From: Hydrogenophaga flava NBRC 102514
GTDB lineage: Bacteria; Pseudomonadota; Gammaproteobacteria; Burkholderiales; Burkholderiaceae_C
Reading direction: 5' to 3'
NCBI RefSeq assembly: GCF_001571145.1
Contig: NZ_BCTF01000007.1
Span: 112,540-176,539 of the forward strand
DNA: 64,000 nucleotides
Shown here piece by piece: positions 1 through 9,111 of this stretch. The translations under genes and the position numbers were made by a program. Below the pieces are notes generated by a model. The model was not told where the DNA came from. It did no database searches and was given only the letters and a program-made list of their open reading frames with translations. Within the stretch, counting starts at the first letter, position 1. Every line of letters begins with the position of its first letter.

Positions 1-202
1 CCCAGACCAGCTGGGAGAGACCGAAGGCCAGCAACAATGCGGTGAGGGTCAGCTGCGCCTGCGGCATGCTGGCGCCAAAGCCCTGGGTGATCGAGGGCAG
101 GGCGGGCAGGTAGAGGTCGGTGGTGACCGGCTGCAGGCCCAGCAGCAGGGACAGCACCAGCACGATCAGGCTGGGCGACATGGCGGAACGGGAAGCGGAC
201 AT
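1..202 (-). CDS. Bcr/CflA-type MFS drug exporter, N-terminal part
   Basis: Only the first 67 codons lie in the window; the gene runs off the left edge. The translation has a hydrophobic first helix followed by TDLYLPALPSI, the motif that follows helix 1 in Bcr/CflA proton-driven drug exporters of the major facilitator superfamily, then a second helix. Such proteins are inner-membrane 12-helix antiporters. The start is taken at MSASRSAMSPS; a second Met seven codons in (start at 181) is possible because neither has a clear ribosome site. Family is fairly sure, substrate unknown. Confidence 0.75.
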   Translation of the reverse strand, partial: MSASRSAMSPSLIVLVLSLLLGLQPVTTDLYLPALPSITQGFGASMPQAQLTLTALLLAFGLSQLVW

Positions 203-266
203 CTGTTTGAGGGTAGCAGATGGCCTCATGTTCGACCGGTGCGACGCCGATGGCGGCGCGGGAGGA

Positions 267-1109
267 TCACTTCATGCCGAAGAGTTCGGCCAGCGCCACC
301 CGGTACTGCGGCTGCCCCACCGCGTTGGTGTTGTGGTGCGACCCGCCCTCGACCAGTTCGAAGCGCTTGGGGCCGGTGGCGGCCTCGAACAGCTTGCGGC
401 CCAGTTCCGGCGCGATGGTGCGGTCCTCGCTGCCATGCACCACCAGCAGTGGCGAGCCGATCTTCTTGACCCGCTCCACGGTTTCGAAGCGCTGGGTGAT
501 CAGCGGACCGACCGGCAGCCAACCCCACTTGTAGGAACTGACCACATCGGGAATCGAGGTGAAGGTGCCCTCGACCAGGGTTCCGGCTTCGTCCTGCACC
601 TGGGCCGCCAGGTCGATGGCGATCGCGCCGCCCAGCGAGTGGCCGAAGATGTAGCGCGGCCGGTCGGGGTACTGGCGTGCCAGCCAGTCCCAGGCGGCGC
701 GGGCGTCTTCGTAGGCCATGGTCTCCGAAGGCAGGGTGTTGGTGCTCTTGCCGAAGCCCCGGTAATCCACCGCCAGCACCGAGAAGCCCAGCTCCTGCAT
801 GCGCCGCGCGCGGAAGGCCGAGCCCACCACGTTGAAGCGCGCCCCGTGCAGGTAGAGCAGCACGGGGGCCTTGGGGTCGCTCTCGAAACGTTCGTGGGCG
901 CTCCACAGGCCGTGCAGCTTCACCGGCTGGTTGGTTTCCTGCGACTGGAACTCGATCCAAACGTCCTGCATGCCTTGGGCAGCTTCCTCGCCACGCCACC
1001 AGCTCCGGTCGGAGGGCTGGAAGATCCAGCCGCGCTGGCGTTCGTCGAGGGAGGCACAGCCCGCCAGCATGGCGGCGGAGAGGAGGACGAGGGCGATCAG
1101 GCGCTTCAT
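267..1109 (-). CDS. alpha/beta-hydrolase lipoprotein
   Basis: 280 residues. The N-terminus is a lipoprotein signal ending in the lipobox LAGC (Cys18), so the mature protein should be lipid-anchored. The rest is an alpha/beta-hydrolase fold: a VLLYLHGARFN strand and oxyanion segment, the nucleophile elbow GHSLGG (Ser near residue 158), an acid in VVHGSEDRT and the final His in EGGSHHN. It resembles the YqiA/FrsA/BEM46-like serine hydrolases; the substrate cannot be told. It stands alone, with a divergent promoter to its right for the Rnk-like gene. Confidence 0.85.
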   Translation of the reverse strand: MKRLIALVLLSAAMLAGCASLDERQRGWIFQPSDRSWWRGEEAAQGMQDVWIEFQSQETNQPVKLHGLWSAHERFESDPKAPVLLYLHGARFNVVGSAFRARRMQELGFSVLAVDYRGFGKSTNTLPSETMAYEDARAAWDWLARQYPDRPRYIFGHSLGGAIAIDLAAQVQDEAGTLVEGTFTSIPDVVSSYKWGWLPVGPLITQRFETVERVKKIGSPLLVVHGSEDRTIAPELGRKLFEAATGPKRFELVEGGSHHNTNAVGQPQYRVALAELFGMK

Positions 1110-1185
1110 GGGCTTACACGATCCACCAGACCGGTGGAAAGTTCACTGCCGGCGCGCCGGCCGGTCGCCGCCGGACGCTCACCGG

Positions 1186-1214
1186 TTGACACGGGCGCCT
1201 GTCCTGCCTACATT
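1186..1214 (+). promoter_or_regulatory. sigma-70 promoter of the Rnk-like gene
   Basis: A perfect -35 TTGACA (1186-1191), a 17-base spacer and a -10 TACATT (1209-1214) point to the gene starting at 1463. The predicted start of transcription near 1221 leaves an untranslated leader of about 240 bases. It is one of the best consensus matches in the window. Confidence 0.6.
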
Positions 1215-1341
1215 GCCGCCCATGCTGCGCATCCACCACCCGACGACCCTGTGTCGCGCTCTGTCGCCTCTGGCGACGGAACCGGGTGCGCGCGTGCCCG
1301 TCCACACCTCAGGCGGTGGCGCGACGGCCGCACATTCCTGA

Positions 1342-1443
1342 GCCCGGCGATCCCCTCCCTCTCCCATTCATTCGCGCCACGCGCGATCGCCGGGCCCCTC
1401 CACCAGAGCGCATCCTTGTCCTGACCCTCGTGAGGTCGGGACA
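1342..1443 (+). promoter_or_regulatory. structured 5' leader of the Rnk-like gene (two hairpins)
   Basis: Two strong inverted repeats lie in the leader. The first pairs GCCCGGCGATC (1342-1352) with GATCGCCGGGC (1385-1395): 11 pairs around a 32-base loop. The second pairs TGTCCTGACC (1417-1426) with GGTCGGGACA (1434-1443): 10 pairs with one G-T, loop of 7, followed four bases later by TTTT and then the ribosome site. This arrangement fits a transcription attenuator. An rnk leader attenuator has been described computationally in gammaproteobacteria; whether this one is homologous is not known. Confidence 0.5.
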
Positions 1444-1462
1444 CGCCTTTTCTGGAGCCGAC

Positions 1463-1864
1463 ATGTCCCTGTTGTCCCGTGGTGACCGCATCGTCACCGA
1501 ACTCGATTTCGTCCGCCTGCACAAGCTGGGCACCCAGCGCATGCCTGCCGGTCTGCCCGACGCCCTCGATCTGGCCGAGCAGGTGCCTTCGCCCGAGGTG
1601 CCACCCGACGTGGTGACCATGTATTCGCAGATCGAGATCCTTGAAGCGGGCGAAACGGCACCGCGCAAGCTCACCCTCTGCTATCCCGACGACGCCGAGC
1701 CGGCCCAAGGCTTTGTCTCGGTGCTTTCGCCGGTGGGCGCCAGCCTGCTGGGGCTGCGCGTCGGTGGGCGCGCGCACTGGCACACGCCGCAGGGCGAGCC
1801 GCGCTCGGCCCGGGTGAAAGCCATCCTGTTCCAGCCCGAGGCGAGCGGCGACTACACCACCTGA
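1463..1864 (+). CDS. rnk: Rnk-like nucleoside diphosphate kinase regulator (GreA/GreB family)
   Basis: 133 residues, close to the 136 of E. coli Rnk. The C-terminal half (VTMYSQIEI...RKLTLCYP...SVLSPVGASLLGLRVG) is the GreA/GreB C-terminal FKBP-like domain that binds RNA polymerase; the short N-terminal part is too short for the Gre coiled coil, as in Rnk. The open frame extends further upstream, but this ATG has GGAG eight bases before it and lies after the promoter and the leader hairpins. Rnk competes with Gre factors for the polymerase secondary channel. The symbol is by family resemblance. Confidence 0.8.
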   Translation: MSLLSRGDRIVTELDFVRLHKLGTQRMPAGLPDALDLAEQVPSPEVPPDVVTMYSQIEILEAGETAPRKLTLCYPDDAEPAQGFVSVLSPVGASLLGLRVGGRAHWHTPQGEPRSARVKAILFQPEASGDYTT

Positions 1865-1868
1865 TGCG

Positions 1869-3212
<1,344 letters not shown>

Positions 3213-3244
3213 GCGTGTCATGCTCCGAAAAAGTGCATGAAATT

Positions 3245-3266
3245 ATGCGAAAACGGTATTTCGCAT
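3245..3266. promoter_or_regulatory. inverted repeat upstream of gdhA
   Basis: ATGCGAAA (3245-3252) and TTTCGCAT (3259-3266) form perfect 8-base arms with a 6-base spacer, 32 bases upstream of the gdhA start. The surroundings are AT-rich and contain further GCATGAA-like half sites. It is a plausible operator for a nitrogen or amino-acid regulator; no specific factor is implied. Confidence 0.4.
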
Positions 3267-3364
3267 GCCAAAAGGCGCATGAATGGTGCGCAACATTTGC
3301 TGATGGTGCGCTTTAGCCGACCGGCTGGGTGCCGGGTTGCTCTGATTTGGTGCGGACAGGCCGA

Positions 3365-5314
3365 TCAGCGTCCGCGCAGGAACAGCGCGTCCAGATCCTT
3401 CATGCCCAGCTGCCGCCAGGTCGGCCGGCCGTGGTTGCACTGGTCGCTGCGCTCGGTCACTTCCATCTGGCGCAGCAGGGCGTTCATCTCGTCCAGCGTC
3501 AGGCGGCGGTTGGCGCGCACCGCGCCGTGGCAGGCCATGGTGGCCAGCAGCTCGTTGCGGGCGCGCTGCACCACGGTGCTGGCGTCGTGCTGGCTCAGTT
3601 CGGCCAGCACGCTGCGGGCGAGTTCCACCGGGTCACCAGCCGCCAGGGTGGTGGGCACGGCGCGCACCGCCAGGGTCTTGGGCGAAAACGGCACGATTTC
3701 CAGCCCCAGCTGGGCCAGCACCTCGGCTGTGGTTTCCGCGGTGGCGACTTCTTCGGGCGTCGCGGCGAAGGTGGCCGGGATCAGCAGCGGCTGGCTGCTG
3801 ATCTGGTGCGCGTCCAGCTGCTGTTTCAGGCGTTCGTAGACGATGCGCTCGTGCGCGGCGTGCATGTCCACCACCACAAGCCCTTGCGCGTTCTCGGCCA
3901 GGATGTAGACGCCGTGCAGCTGCGCGATGGCGCGGCCCAGCGGCCATTCGCCGTCGGGCAGGGGGGCCGGAGTGGCGGGAGTCGCCGTGTTCGGGCTGAA
4001 CTCTAGTCCGGCGCGGCGGATGTCGGGTGCGTCCAGCGGCGCCGCGATCCGCTCCGACGGGCGCCACAGCGCTTCGAGGTCGCTCACGCGCTGGCCAACC
4101 TGTGGCACGTCCGGCCGCCAGGGCAGGGGTTGCTGGCGCGGCACCGGGCTCAGGAAGGACGAGGCGGGCGCCTCGGTCAGTGCCTCCGCAGACGGCATGG
4201 TGGCCACCGGCAGCGTCTGCGTCGAGCGCGGCGCGGCCAGCGCGCCTTCCACCGCATGGCGCACGGCCTGGTGCACCTCGCGGCTGTCGCGGAAGCGCAC
4301 CTCGATCTTGGTCGGGTGCACGTTCACGTCCACCCGGGTCGGGTCGATACTGACGTACAGCGCATACACCGGCTGGCGGTGTCCGTGCAGCACGTCCTCG
4401 TAGGCGCTGCGCGCGGCGTGAGTGATGACCTTGTCGCGCACGAAGCGGCCATTGACATAGGCGAACTGCCAGTCGCCGCGCGAGCGGGCCGAGTCGGGCA
4501 CGCCGGCAAAGCCCCAGACACGCAGGCGCTGCTGGCCGCCGGCGGTGGCTTCTTCGCCGGGCAAATCGCTGGCCGGCCAGTTCACGGCGACCGCGTTTTC
4601 AATGAACTCTTCGCCCAGCACGTCGGCCAGGCGGCGGCGCAGCGCGTCCAGAAGGTGTTCACCCCCGGCCAGGTCGGGCGCCACGGCGCGCCACTGCGCC
4701 ACCAGCTTGCCGTCGTGCCAGATGGCAAAACCCACCTCGGGCCGCGCCAGCGCGTGGCGGCGCACGGCTTCGATGCAGTGGGCCAGCTCGGTGCTTTCGG
4801 ACTTGAGGAACTTGCGCCGTGCGGGCGTGGCGAAGAACAGCTCGCGCACCTCCACCGTGGTGCCGCGTGCGCGGGCCGTGGGCTGCAGCTCTCCGCTGCG
4901 GCCGTCCAGCAACCAGCCGTGCGCCGCGCCTTCTTCGGTGCGCGTGAGCACCGAGACTTCGGCGATGGAACAGATGGCAGCCAGCGCCTCACCGCGGAAC
5001 CCCATGGTGTCCACGGCTTCCAGGTCGTTCAGGCTGGCGATCTTGCTGGTGGCGTGGCGCTTGAGAGCGGTGGGCAGTTCCTCGCGCAGGATGCCGATGC
5101 CGTCGTCCTCCACGCTGATGAGCCGGATCCCGCCGGCCTGCAGCCGCACGGTGATCTGCGTGGCGCCGGCGTCCAGTGCGTTGTCCACCAGCTCGCGCAC
5201 CACGGACGCGGGGCGTTCGACCACCTCGCCGGCCGCGATCTGGCTGATCAGCTCGTCGGGCAGTTCACGGATGGGGCGGCGGTGGGCGGGCAGGGGGGCG
5301 TTCACCCGGGGCAT
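3365..5314 (-). CDS. mutL: DNA mismatch repair protein MutL
   Basis: 649 residues. The N-terminal GHKL ATPase carries IAAGEVVERPASVVRELVDNALDAGA, DDGIGI and GFRGEALAAI, then the transducer domain (VNGRFVRDK, DVNVHPTKIEVRF). After a Pro-rich linker the C-terminal dimerisation domain has DMHAAHERIVYE, matching the DxHAxxExxxYE metal-binding nuclease motif, and CNHGRP near the end. This indicates an endonuclease-type MutL like that of Neisseria rather than the nicking-deficient E. coli form. Its neighbours amiC, tsaE and queG are the usual ones, but dedA on the other strand separates it from amiC. Confidence 0.97.
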   Translation of the reverse strand: MPRVNAPLPAHRRPIRELPDELISQIAAGEVVERPASVVRELVDNALDAGATQITVRLQAGGIRLISVEDDGIGILREELPTALKRHATSKIASLNDLEAVDTMGFRGEALAAICSIAEVSVLTRTEEGAAHGWLLDGRSGELQPTARARGTTVEVRELFFATPARRKFLKSESTELAHCIEAVRRHALARPEVGFAIWHDGKLVAQWRAVAPDLAGGEHLLDALRRRLADVLGEEFIENAVAVNWPASDLPGEEATAGGQQRLRVWGFAGVPDSARSRGDWQFAYVNGRFVRDKVITHAARSAYEDVLHGHRQPVYALYVSIDPTRVDVNVHPTKIEVRFRDSREVHQAVRHAVEGALAAPRSTQTLPVATMPSAEALTEAPASSFLSPVPRQQPLPWRPDVPQVGQRVSDLEALWRPSERIAAPLDAPDIRRAGLEFSPNTATPATPAPLPDGEWPLGRAIAQLHGVYILAENAQGLVVVDMHAAHERIVYERLKQQLDAHQISSQPLLIPATFAATPEEVATAETTAEVLAQLGLEIVPFSPKTLAVRAVPTTLAAGDPVELARSVLAELSQHDASTVVQRARNELLATMACHGAVRANRRLTLDEMNALLRQMEVTERSDQCNHGRPTWRQLGMKDLDALFLRGR

Positions 5315-5338
5315 TCTAGGGGTGGGGCAACGCCCGGG

Positions 5339-5344
5339 GATAAT
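5339..5344 (+). promoter_or_regulatory. -10 element GATAAT placed for a leaderless dedA transcript
   Basis: GATAAT ends eight bases before the dedA ATG, so transcription would begin at or next to the start codon. No Shine-Dalgarno sequence is seen in front of that ATG. Confidence 0.35.
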
Positions 5345-5352
5345 CGCGGGCT

Positions 5353-6018
5353 ATGGATTTCGCCCTCTACCTTCTCGACTTCATCCTGCACGTGGACAAG
5401 CACCTGCAGGCCTTTGTGCAAACCTACGGCGCCTGGGTGTATGCCCTGCTGTTCCTCATCATCTTTGTCGAGACCGGCCTGGTGGTCATGCCCTTCCTGC
5501 CGGGCGACTCGCTGCTGTTCATCGTGGGCGCGCTGTGTGGCGCCGGGCTGATGGACTGGTCGATCGCGGCGGGGCTGATGCTGGCGGCCGCCATTCTGGG
5601 TGACCAGACCAACTACAGCATCGGGCGCTACTTTGGCCCGAAGGTGTTCCAGTGGGAGAACTCGCGCTTCTTCAACAAGAACGCCTTCAACCAGGCCCAC
5701 AACTTCTACGAGCGCTACGGCGGCGTGACCATCATCCTGGCGCGCTTCATGCCCTTCATCCGCACCTTCGCGCCCTTCGTGGCGGGCGTGGCCGAGATGA
5801 CGCGCAGCAAGTTCACCGCCTACAACGTGGTGGGCGCGGTGATCTGGGTGATCGGCCTGACGGCCGCGGGCTATTTCTTCGGCAACCTGCCCTGGGTCCA
5901 GGCCAACCTGTCCAAGATCATCTGGGCGCTGATCTTCGTGCCGGGCCTGATCGCCATCTTCGGCGGCTGGCGCGCCGCGAAGGCCGAGAAAGCCCGGGCT
6001 GCGGCGGGGCAGGCCTGA
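5353..6018 (+). CDS. DedA-family inner-membrane protein
   Basis: 221 residues with about five hydrophobic segments. It shows the DedA signatures: the E in FVETGLVVMPFLPGDSLLF, GDQTNYSIGRYFG, and FYERYGGVTIILARFMPFIRTFAPFVAG with its conserved arginines. DedA proteins are inner-membrane transporters implicated in recycling undecaprenyl phosphate or phospholipids and in proton-motive-force homeostasis. The gene lies inside the usual tsaE-amiC-mutL block on the opposite strand and ends one base from the amiC stop. Which DedA subgroup it belongs to is not clear. Confidence 0.93.
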   Translation: MDFALYLLDFILHVDKHLQAFVQTYGAWVYALLFLIIFVETGLVVMPFLPGDSLLFIVGALCGAGLMDWSIAAGLMLAAAILGDQTNYSIGRYFGPKVFQWENSRFFNKNAFNQAHNFYERYGGVTIILARFMPFIRTFAPFVAGVAEMTRSKFTAYNVVGAVIWVIGLTAAGYFFGNLPWVQANLSKIIWALIFVPGLIAIFGGWRAAKAEKARAAAGQA

Positions 6019-6028
6019 TCAGGCCTGC
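6009..6028. terminator. 20-bp palindrome across the facing dedA and amiC stop codons
   Basis: The 20 bases are perfectly self-complementary and contain TGA of dedA and TGA of amiC side by side, because both proteins end in Gln-Ala-stop with the same codons. There is no T-run, so it is at best a shared bidirectional terminator; it may simply be chance codon identity. Confidence 0.3.
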
Positions 6029-7413
6029 TGCTTGCGCGCCAGCGGCGGGTTCGCCGAGAAGTACTTGACGATGCCCTTGAGCAGGGCGTCGGCCAGCTGG
6101 TTCTGGTAGGCCTCGCTGCGCAGCCGGGCCTCTTCGTCGGGGTTGCTGATGAAGGCCGTTTCCACCAGCACGCTGGGAATGTCCGGCGCCTTGAGCACCG
6201 CAAACCCGGCCTGCTCCACGCGCGGCTTGTGAAGCTTGCCCACGCGGCCCACCTCGGTCAGCATCGCGCCGCCCAGTTTGAGGCTGTCCTTGATCTGGGC
6301 CGTGGTGCTCATGTCCAGCAGGGCGCGCGCCACGGTCGCATCCTTGGACTTGACGTTGATCCCGCCAACCAGGTCGGCGGCGTTTTCCTTGTTGGCCATC
6401 CAGCGCGCGGCCGCGCTGCTGGCGCCCTTGGTGCTGAGCGCAAAGATGCTCGCACCCTGCGGCCGCGGCGTCATGAAGGCGTCGGCGTGGACGCTGATGA
6501 ACAGGTCGGCGCGTACCCGCTGCGCCTTTCTCACCCGCGTGCCCAGGGGCACGAAGAAGTCGGCGTCGCGCGTCATGTAGGCGCGCATTGGGTTGCCGTT
6601 GACCGTGGTCGCGTTGATGCGGTCGCGCAGCTTCTGGGCCACCTGCAGCACCACGTCCTTCTCCTGCGTGCCACCGGGGCCGATGGCGCCCGGGTCTTCG
6701 CCGCCGTGGCCCGGGTCGAGCGCCACGATGATCAGTCGTTCGGTTTTTTTCCCGGGTGCGGCCTTCGGCTCACCGGCTGGGGCGGGTTTGCCGGCGGTGG
6801 CGCCGGGCGCCTTGGGCGGTGCCGGTTTGTCGTGGCGGGCGATGAGGTCGGCCAGCGGGTCGTCCGCTGGCGTGGCCGGCATGTCCCGCAGCTCGGCGCC
6901 CAGCAGGTCGGCGGCGCGTTGGGCCGATTCGTCGACCGCGGCCGTGTGCTGGCGGATCAGTTCCTCGAACGGGTCGACCGTCTGCACCGGGTAGAGGTCG
7001 AGCACCAGCCGGTGGCCATAGGCCGCGACCGGTTCCAGGTTGAACACCTGCGGCTTGATCGGCTTTTTCAGGTCCACCGTCAGCCGCGCGACGTTGGCAC
7101 TGACCGGGGCGACGCGGATGGCCGCAATGTTCGGGTCGTCGCTCTGCAGCTTGCCGACCAGCTCGCGCATGCCTTCGATGAGGTCGATGCCCTCGATGTC
7201 GACCACCAGCCGCGACGCCTGGTCGACCGTGGTCTTCTGTGCCTTGAGCTCGCCGTCGGACTCGATGGTCACGCGCGTGTAGTCCTGCGCCGGCCAGATG
7301 CGCACCGCCACCACGCGCCCTGCGCGAGCCAGGTGCGGCGCACCGATCAGCAGCACCAGCGCGCCGGCCTGCAACAGGCGGCGGCGGTCGGGTTGGTGCG
7401 GTGGTCGGATCAT
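6019..7413 (-). CDS. amiC: N-acetylmuramoyl-L-alanine amidase, Tat-exported
   Basis: 464 residues. The N-terminus has a twin-arginine pattern (DRRRLLQAG) and a hydrophobic stretch ending near ARA, so Tat export is likely. An AMIN domain (about 35-135) is followed by an Ala/Pro-rich linker and an Amidase_3 zinc domain: VALDPGHGGEDPGA (ligand His), ISVHADAF (ligand His) and VETAFISNPDEE (catalytic Glu). It cleaves the stem peptide from MurNAc during septum splitting. The first four bases overlap the end of tsaE, so the two are co-transcribed. AmiB and AmiC are hard to separate; AMIN plus Tat favours AmiC. Confidence 0.93.
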   Translation of the reverse strand: MIRPPHQPDRRRLLQAGALVLLIGAPHLARAGRVVAVRIWPAQDYTRVTIESDGELKAQKTTVDQASRLVVDIEGIDLIEGMRELVGKLQSDDPNIAAIRVAPVSANVARLTVDLKKPIKPQVFNLEPVAAYGHRLVLDLYPVQTVDPFEELIRQHTAAVDESAQRAADLLGAELRDMPATPADDPLADLIARHDKPAPPKAPGATAGKPAPAGEPKAAPGKKTERLIIVALDPGHGGEDPGAIGPGGTQEKDVVLQVAQKLRDRINATTVNGNPMRAYMTRDADFFVPLGTRVRKAQRVRADLFISVHADAFMTPRPQGASIFALSTKGASSAAARWMANKENAADLVGGINVKSKDATVARALLDMSTTAQIKDSLKLGGAMLTEVGRVGKLHKPRVEQAGFAVLKAPDIPSVLVETAFISNPDEEARLRSEAYQNQLADALLKGIVKYFSANPPLARKQQA

Positions 7414-7913
7414 GTGTTCAGGGCGGCCAGCAGACGCCGGCCGGTGTCGGTGAAGGCCTGTATCGTCACCTGGCGCGGGCCGTCGGTGAAGTCGGTGTCG
7501 TCACCGGGTGTTTCCTCCGGCCCGATGGTCAGTGCCGCGTCCACCGCGCCCATGAGGCCGGCGGCGCGCTCGGGCCATTCCACCAGCTTGAGACCGGGGT
7601 TTGCAAACAGTTCCCGAAAACCCGCGTCTTCCCACTCGCGCGGGTCGCCGAAGCGGTAGAAATCGAAGTGCCAGGCTGACAGGGCGCCGTGCGGCCCGGC
7701 CTCGGCGCGGTGCGGCTCGACCACCGCGTAGGTCGGGCTCTTGATGCGGCCCTGCACGCCCAGCGCGCGCAGCAGGTGGCGCACGAAGGTGGTCTTGCCC
7801 GCGCCCAGGTCGCCGGCCAGCGTCAGCGTGGCGTTCGCGATTGCGGGCGACGTGGCCAGGCGCTGCGCGAAGGCGGCGGTGGCGGCCTCGTTTGCCCAAC
7901 GCCCGTTCCACAC
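7410..7913 (-). CDS. tsaE: tRNA threonylcarbamoyladenosine biosynthesis ATPase TsaE
   Basis: 167 residues from a GTG start (VWNGRW) preceded by CGGAGAG about seven bases away; the frame stays open another 38 codons upstream but that part overlaps queG and is not family-like. The Walker A motif is GDLGAGKTTF, followed by VKSPTYA-type KSPTYAVVE and HFDFYRF, all standard for TsaE. The protein drives turnover in the TsaB-TsaD-TsaE complex that makes t6A37 in ANN-decoding tRNAs. It overlaps amiC by four bases and is divergent from queG. Confidence 0.93.
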   Translation of the reverse strand: MWNGRWANEAATAAFAQRLATSPAIANATLTLAGDLGAGKTTFVRHLLRALGVQGRIKSPTYAVVEPHRAEAGPHGALSAWHFDFYRFGDPREWEDAGFRELFANPGLKLVEWPERAAGLMGAVDAALTIGPEETPGDDTDFTDGPRQVTIQAFTDTGRRLLAALNT

Positions 7914-7937
7914 GGCACTCTCCGGGGAGGGCGTTCC

Positions 7938-7943
7938 TACAAT
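7938..7943 (+). promoter_or_regulatory. -10 element TACAAT placed for a leaderless queG transcript
   Basis: TACAAT ends nine bases before the queG ATG at 7953 and lies in the short gap between the tsaE and queG starts. No Shine-Dalgarno sequence precedes that ATG. Confidence 0.35.
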
Positions 7944-7952
7944 GGGCGGACG

Positions 7953-9041
7953 ATGCGATCCGGTTTCGATGCTGCTCAACTGATGGTTCAGGTTCAGGCC
8001 TGGGGCCGGGAACTGGGATTCTCCCAAATCGGGGTGGCCGGCGTCGACCTCTCAAGCGCCGAACAGGGCCTTCAGTCGTGGCTGGCGGCCGGATTTCACG
8101 GCGGCATGGACTACATGGCGCGCCACGGCCTCAAGCGTGCCCGCCCGGCCGAGCTGGTGCCCGGCACCGTCAGCGTGATCACCGCGCGCATGGACTACCT
8201 GCCGCGCAGCACGCCCGAGGGCTGGCAGGCGCACGAGCTTGCGCGGCTGCAGCGGCCCGGCGAGGCCATCGTCTCGGTCTATGCCCGGGGCCGCGATTAC
8301 CACAAGGTGCTGCGCAGCCGCCTGCAGCAGCTGGCCGAGCGCATCGACGCCGCCGTCGGCCCGCTGGGCCACCGCGTGTTCACCGACTCGGCGCCCGTGC
8401 TCGAAGCCGAGCTCGCCCGCCGCAGCGGCCAGGGCTGGCGCGGCAAACACACGCTGATCCTCAGCCGCGAGGGCGGTTCGATGGCCTTCCTCGGCGAGAT
8501 CTACCTCGACCTCGCCATGCCACCCACCGCAGCGGTCAGCGACCACTGCGGCGCCTGCAGCGCCTGCATCGACGCCTGCCCCACGCAGGCCATCGTCGCG
8601 CCCTACCGGCTCGACGCACGCCGTTGCATCTCTTACCTCACCATCGAACACGAGGGGCCGATTCCGGAAGACCTGCGCCCGCTGATCGGCAACCGCATCT
8701 ACGGCTGCGACGACTGCCAGCTCGTCTGCCCCTGGAACAAGTTCGCGCAGCGCAGCCCGCTGCCCGACTTCGACCCGCGCGAGGGCCTGACCGGCGCGAC
8801 CCTGGTGGAGCTGTTCGGCTGGAGCGAAGAAGAATTCCTGCGCCGCACCGAAGGCAGCCCGATCCGCCGCATCGGCCACGTGCGCTGGCTGCGCAACATT
8901 GCGGCGGCCATGGGCAACGCGCTGGGCCGCAACGACGACCCCGCTGTGCGGGTAGCACTGACCGGCCGGCAGCACCATCCGGACGCCACGGTGCGCGAAG
9001 CCGTGTCGTGGGCACTGGACCGCCACGCGCCGGTGGTCTGA
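7953..9041 (+). CDS. queG: epoxyqueuosine reductase QueG
   Basis: 362 residues. It is the cobalamin- and iron-sulfur-dependent enzyme that reduces epoxyqueuosine to queuosine in tRNA. Two ferredoxin-like clusters are visible: CGACSACIDACP and CDDCQLVCPWN, after the conserved RISYLTIEHEG-like segment (RCISYLTIEHEGPIPEDLR). The start at MRSGFDAAQLM matches the usual N-terminus, LMVQVQAWGRELGFSQIG being the typical opening; an in-frame ATG ten codons in would cut into it. It is divergent from tsaE, 39 bases apart, a common pairing in betaproteobacteria. Confidence 0.95.
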   Translation: MRSGFDAAQLMVQVQAWGRELGFSQIGVAGVDLSSAEQGLQSWLAAGFHGGMDYMARHGLKRARPAELVPGTVSVITARMDYLPRSTPEGWQAHELARLQRPGEAIVSVYARGRDYHKVLRSRLQQLAERIDAAVGPLGHRVFTDSAPVLEAELARRSGQGWRGKHTLILSREGGSMAFLGEIYLDLAMPPTAAVSDHCGACSACIDACPTQAIVAPYRLDARRCISYLTIEHEGPIPEDLRPLIGNRIYGCDDCQLVCPWNKFAQRSPLPDFDPREGLTGATLVELFGWSEEEFLRRTEGSPIRRIGHVRWLRNIAAAMGNALGRNDDPAVRVALTGRQHHPDATVREAVSWALDRHAPVV

Positions 9042-9052
9042 ATCCCCTGTTT

Positions 9053-9097
9053 GGTTGATGCAGTCAACCTTGTGGCAAAATGGTTGACACTATCAAC
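9053..9097. promoter_or_regulatory. twin GTTGA-N5-TCAAC operators before the DUF2798 gene
   Basis: Two copies of GTTGA-N5-TCAAC occur at 9054-9068 and 9083-9097, centre to centre 29 bases; the first extends by one pair on each side. The second contains TTGACA, and both lie within 60 bases of the start at 9112. Paired sites of this form are typical of TetR- or MarR-type repressor control. No such regulator gene is next to it in the window. Confidence 0.5.
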
Positions 9098-9111
9098 ATG
9101 AAAGCCAAGCC

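Noticed and set aside
7914..8027. N-terminal extension of tsaE by 38 codons
   Set aside because: It would overlap queG, has no family resemblance and the internal GTG has a proper ribosome site.
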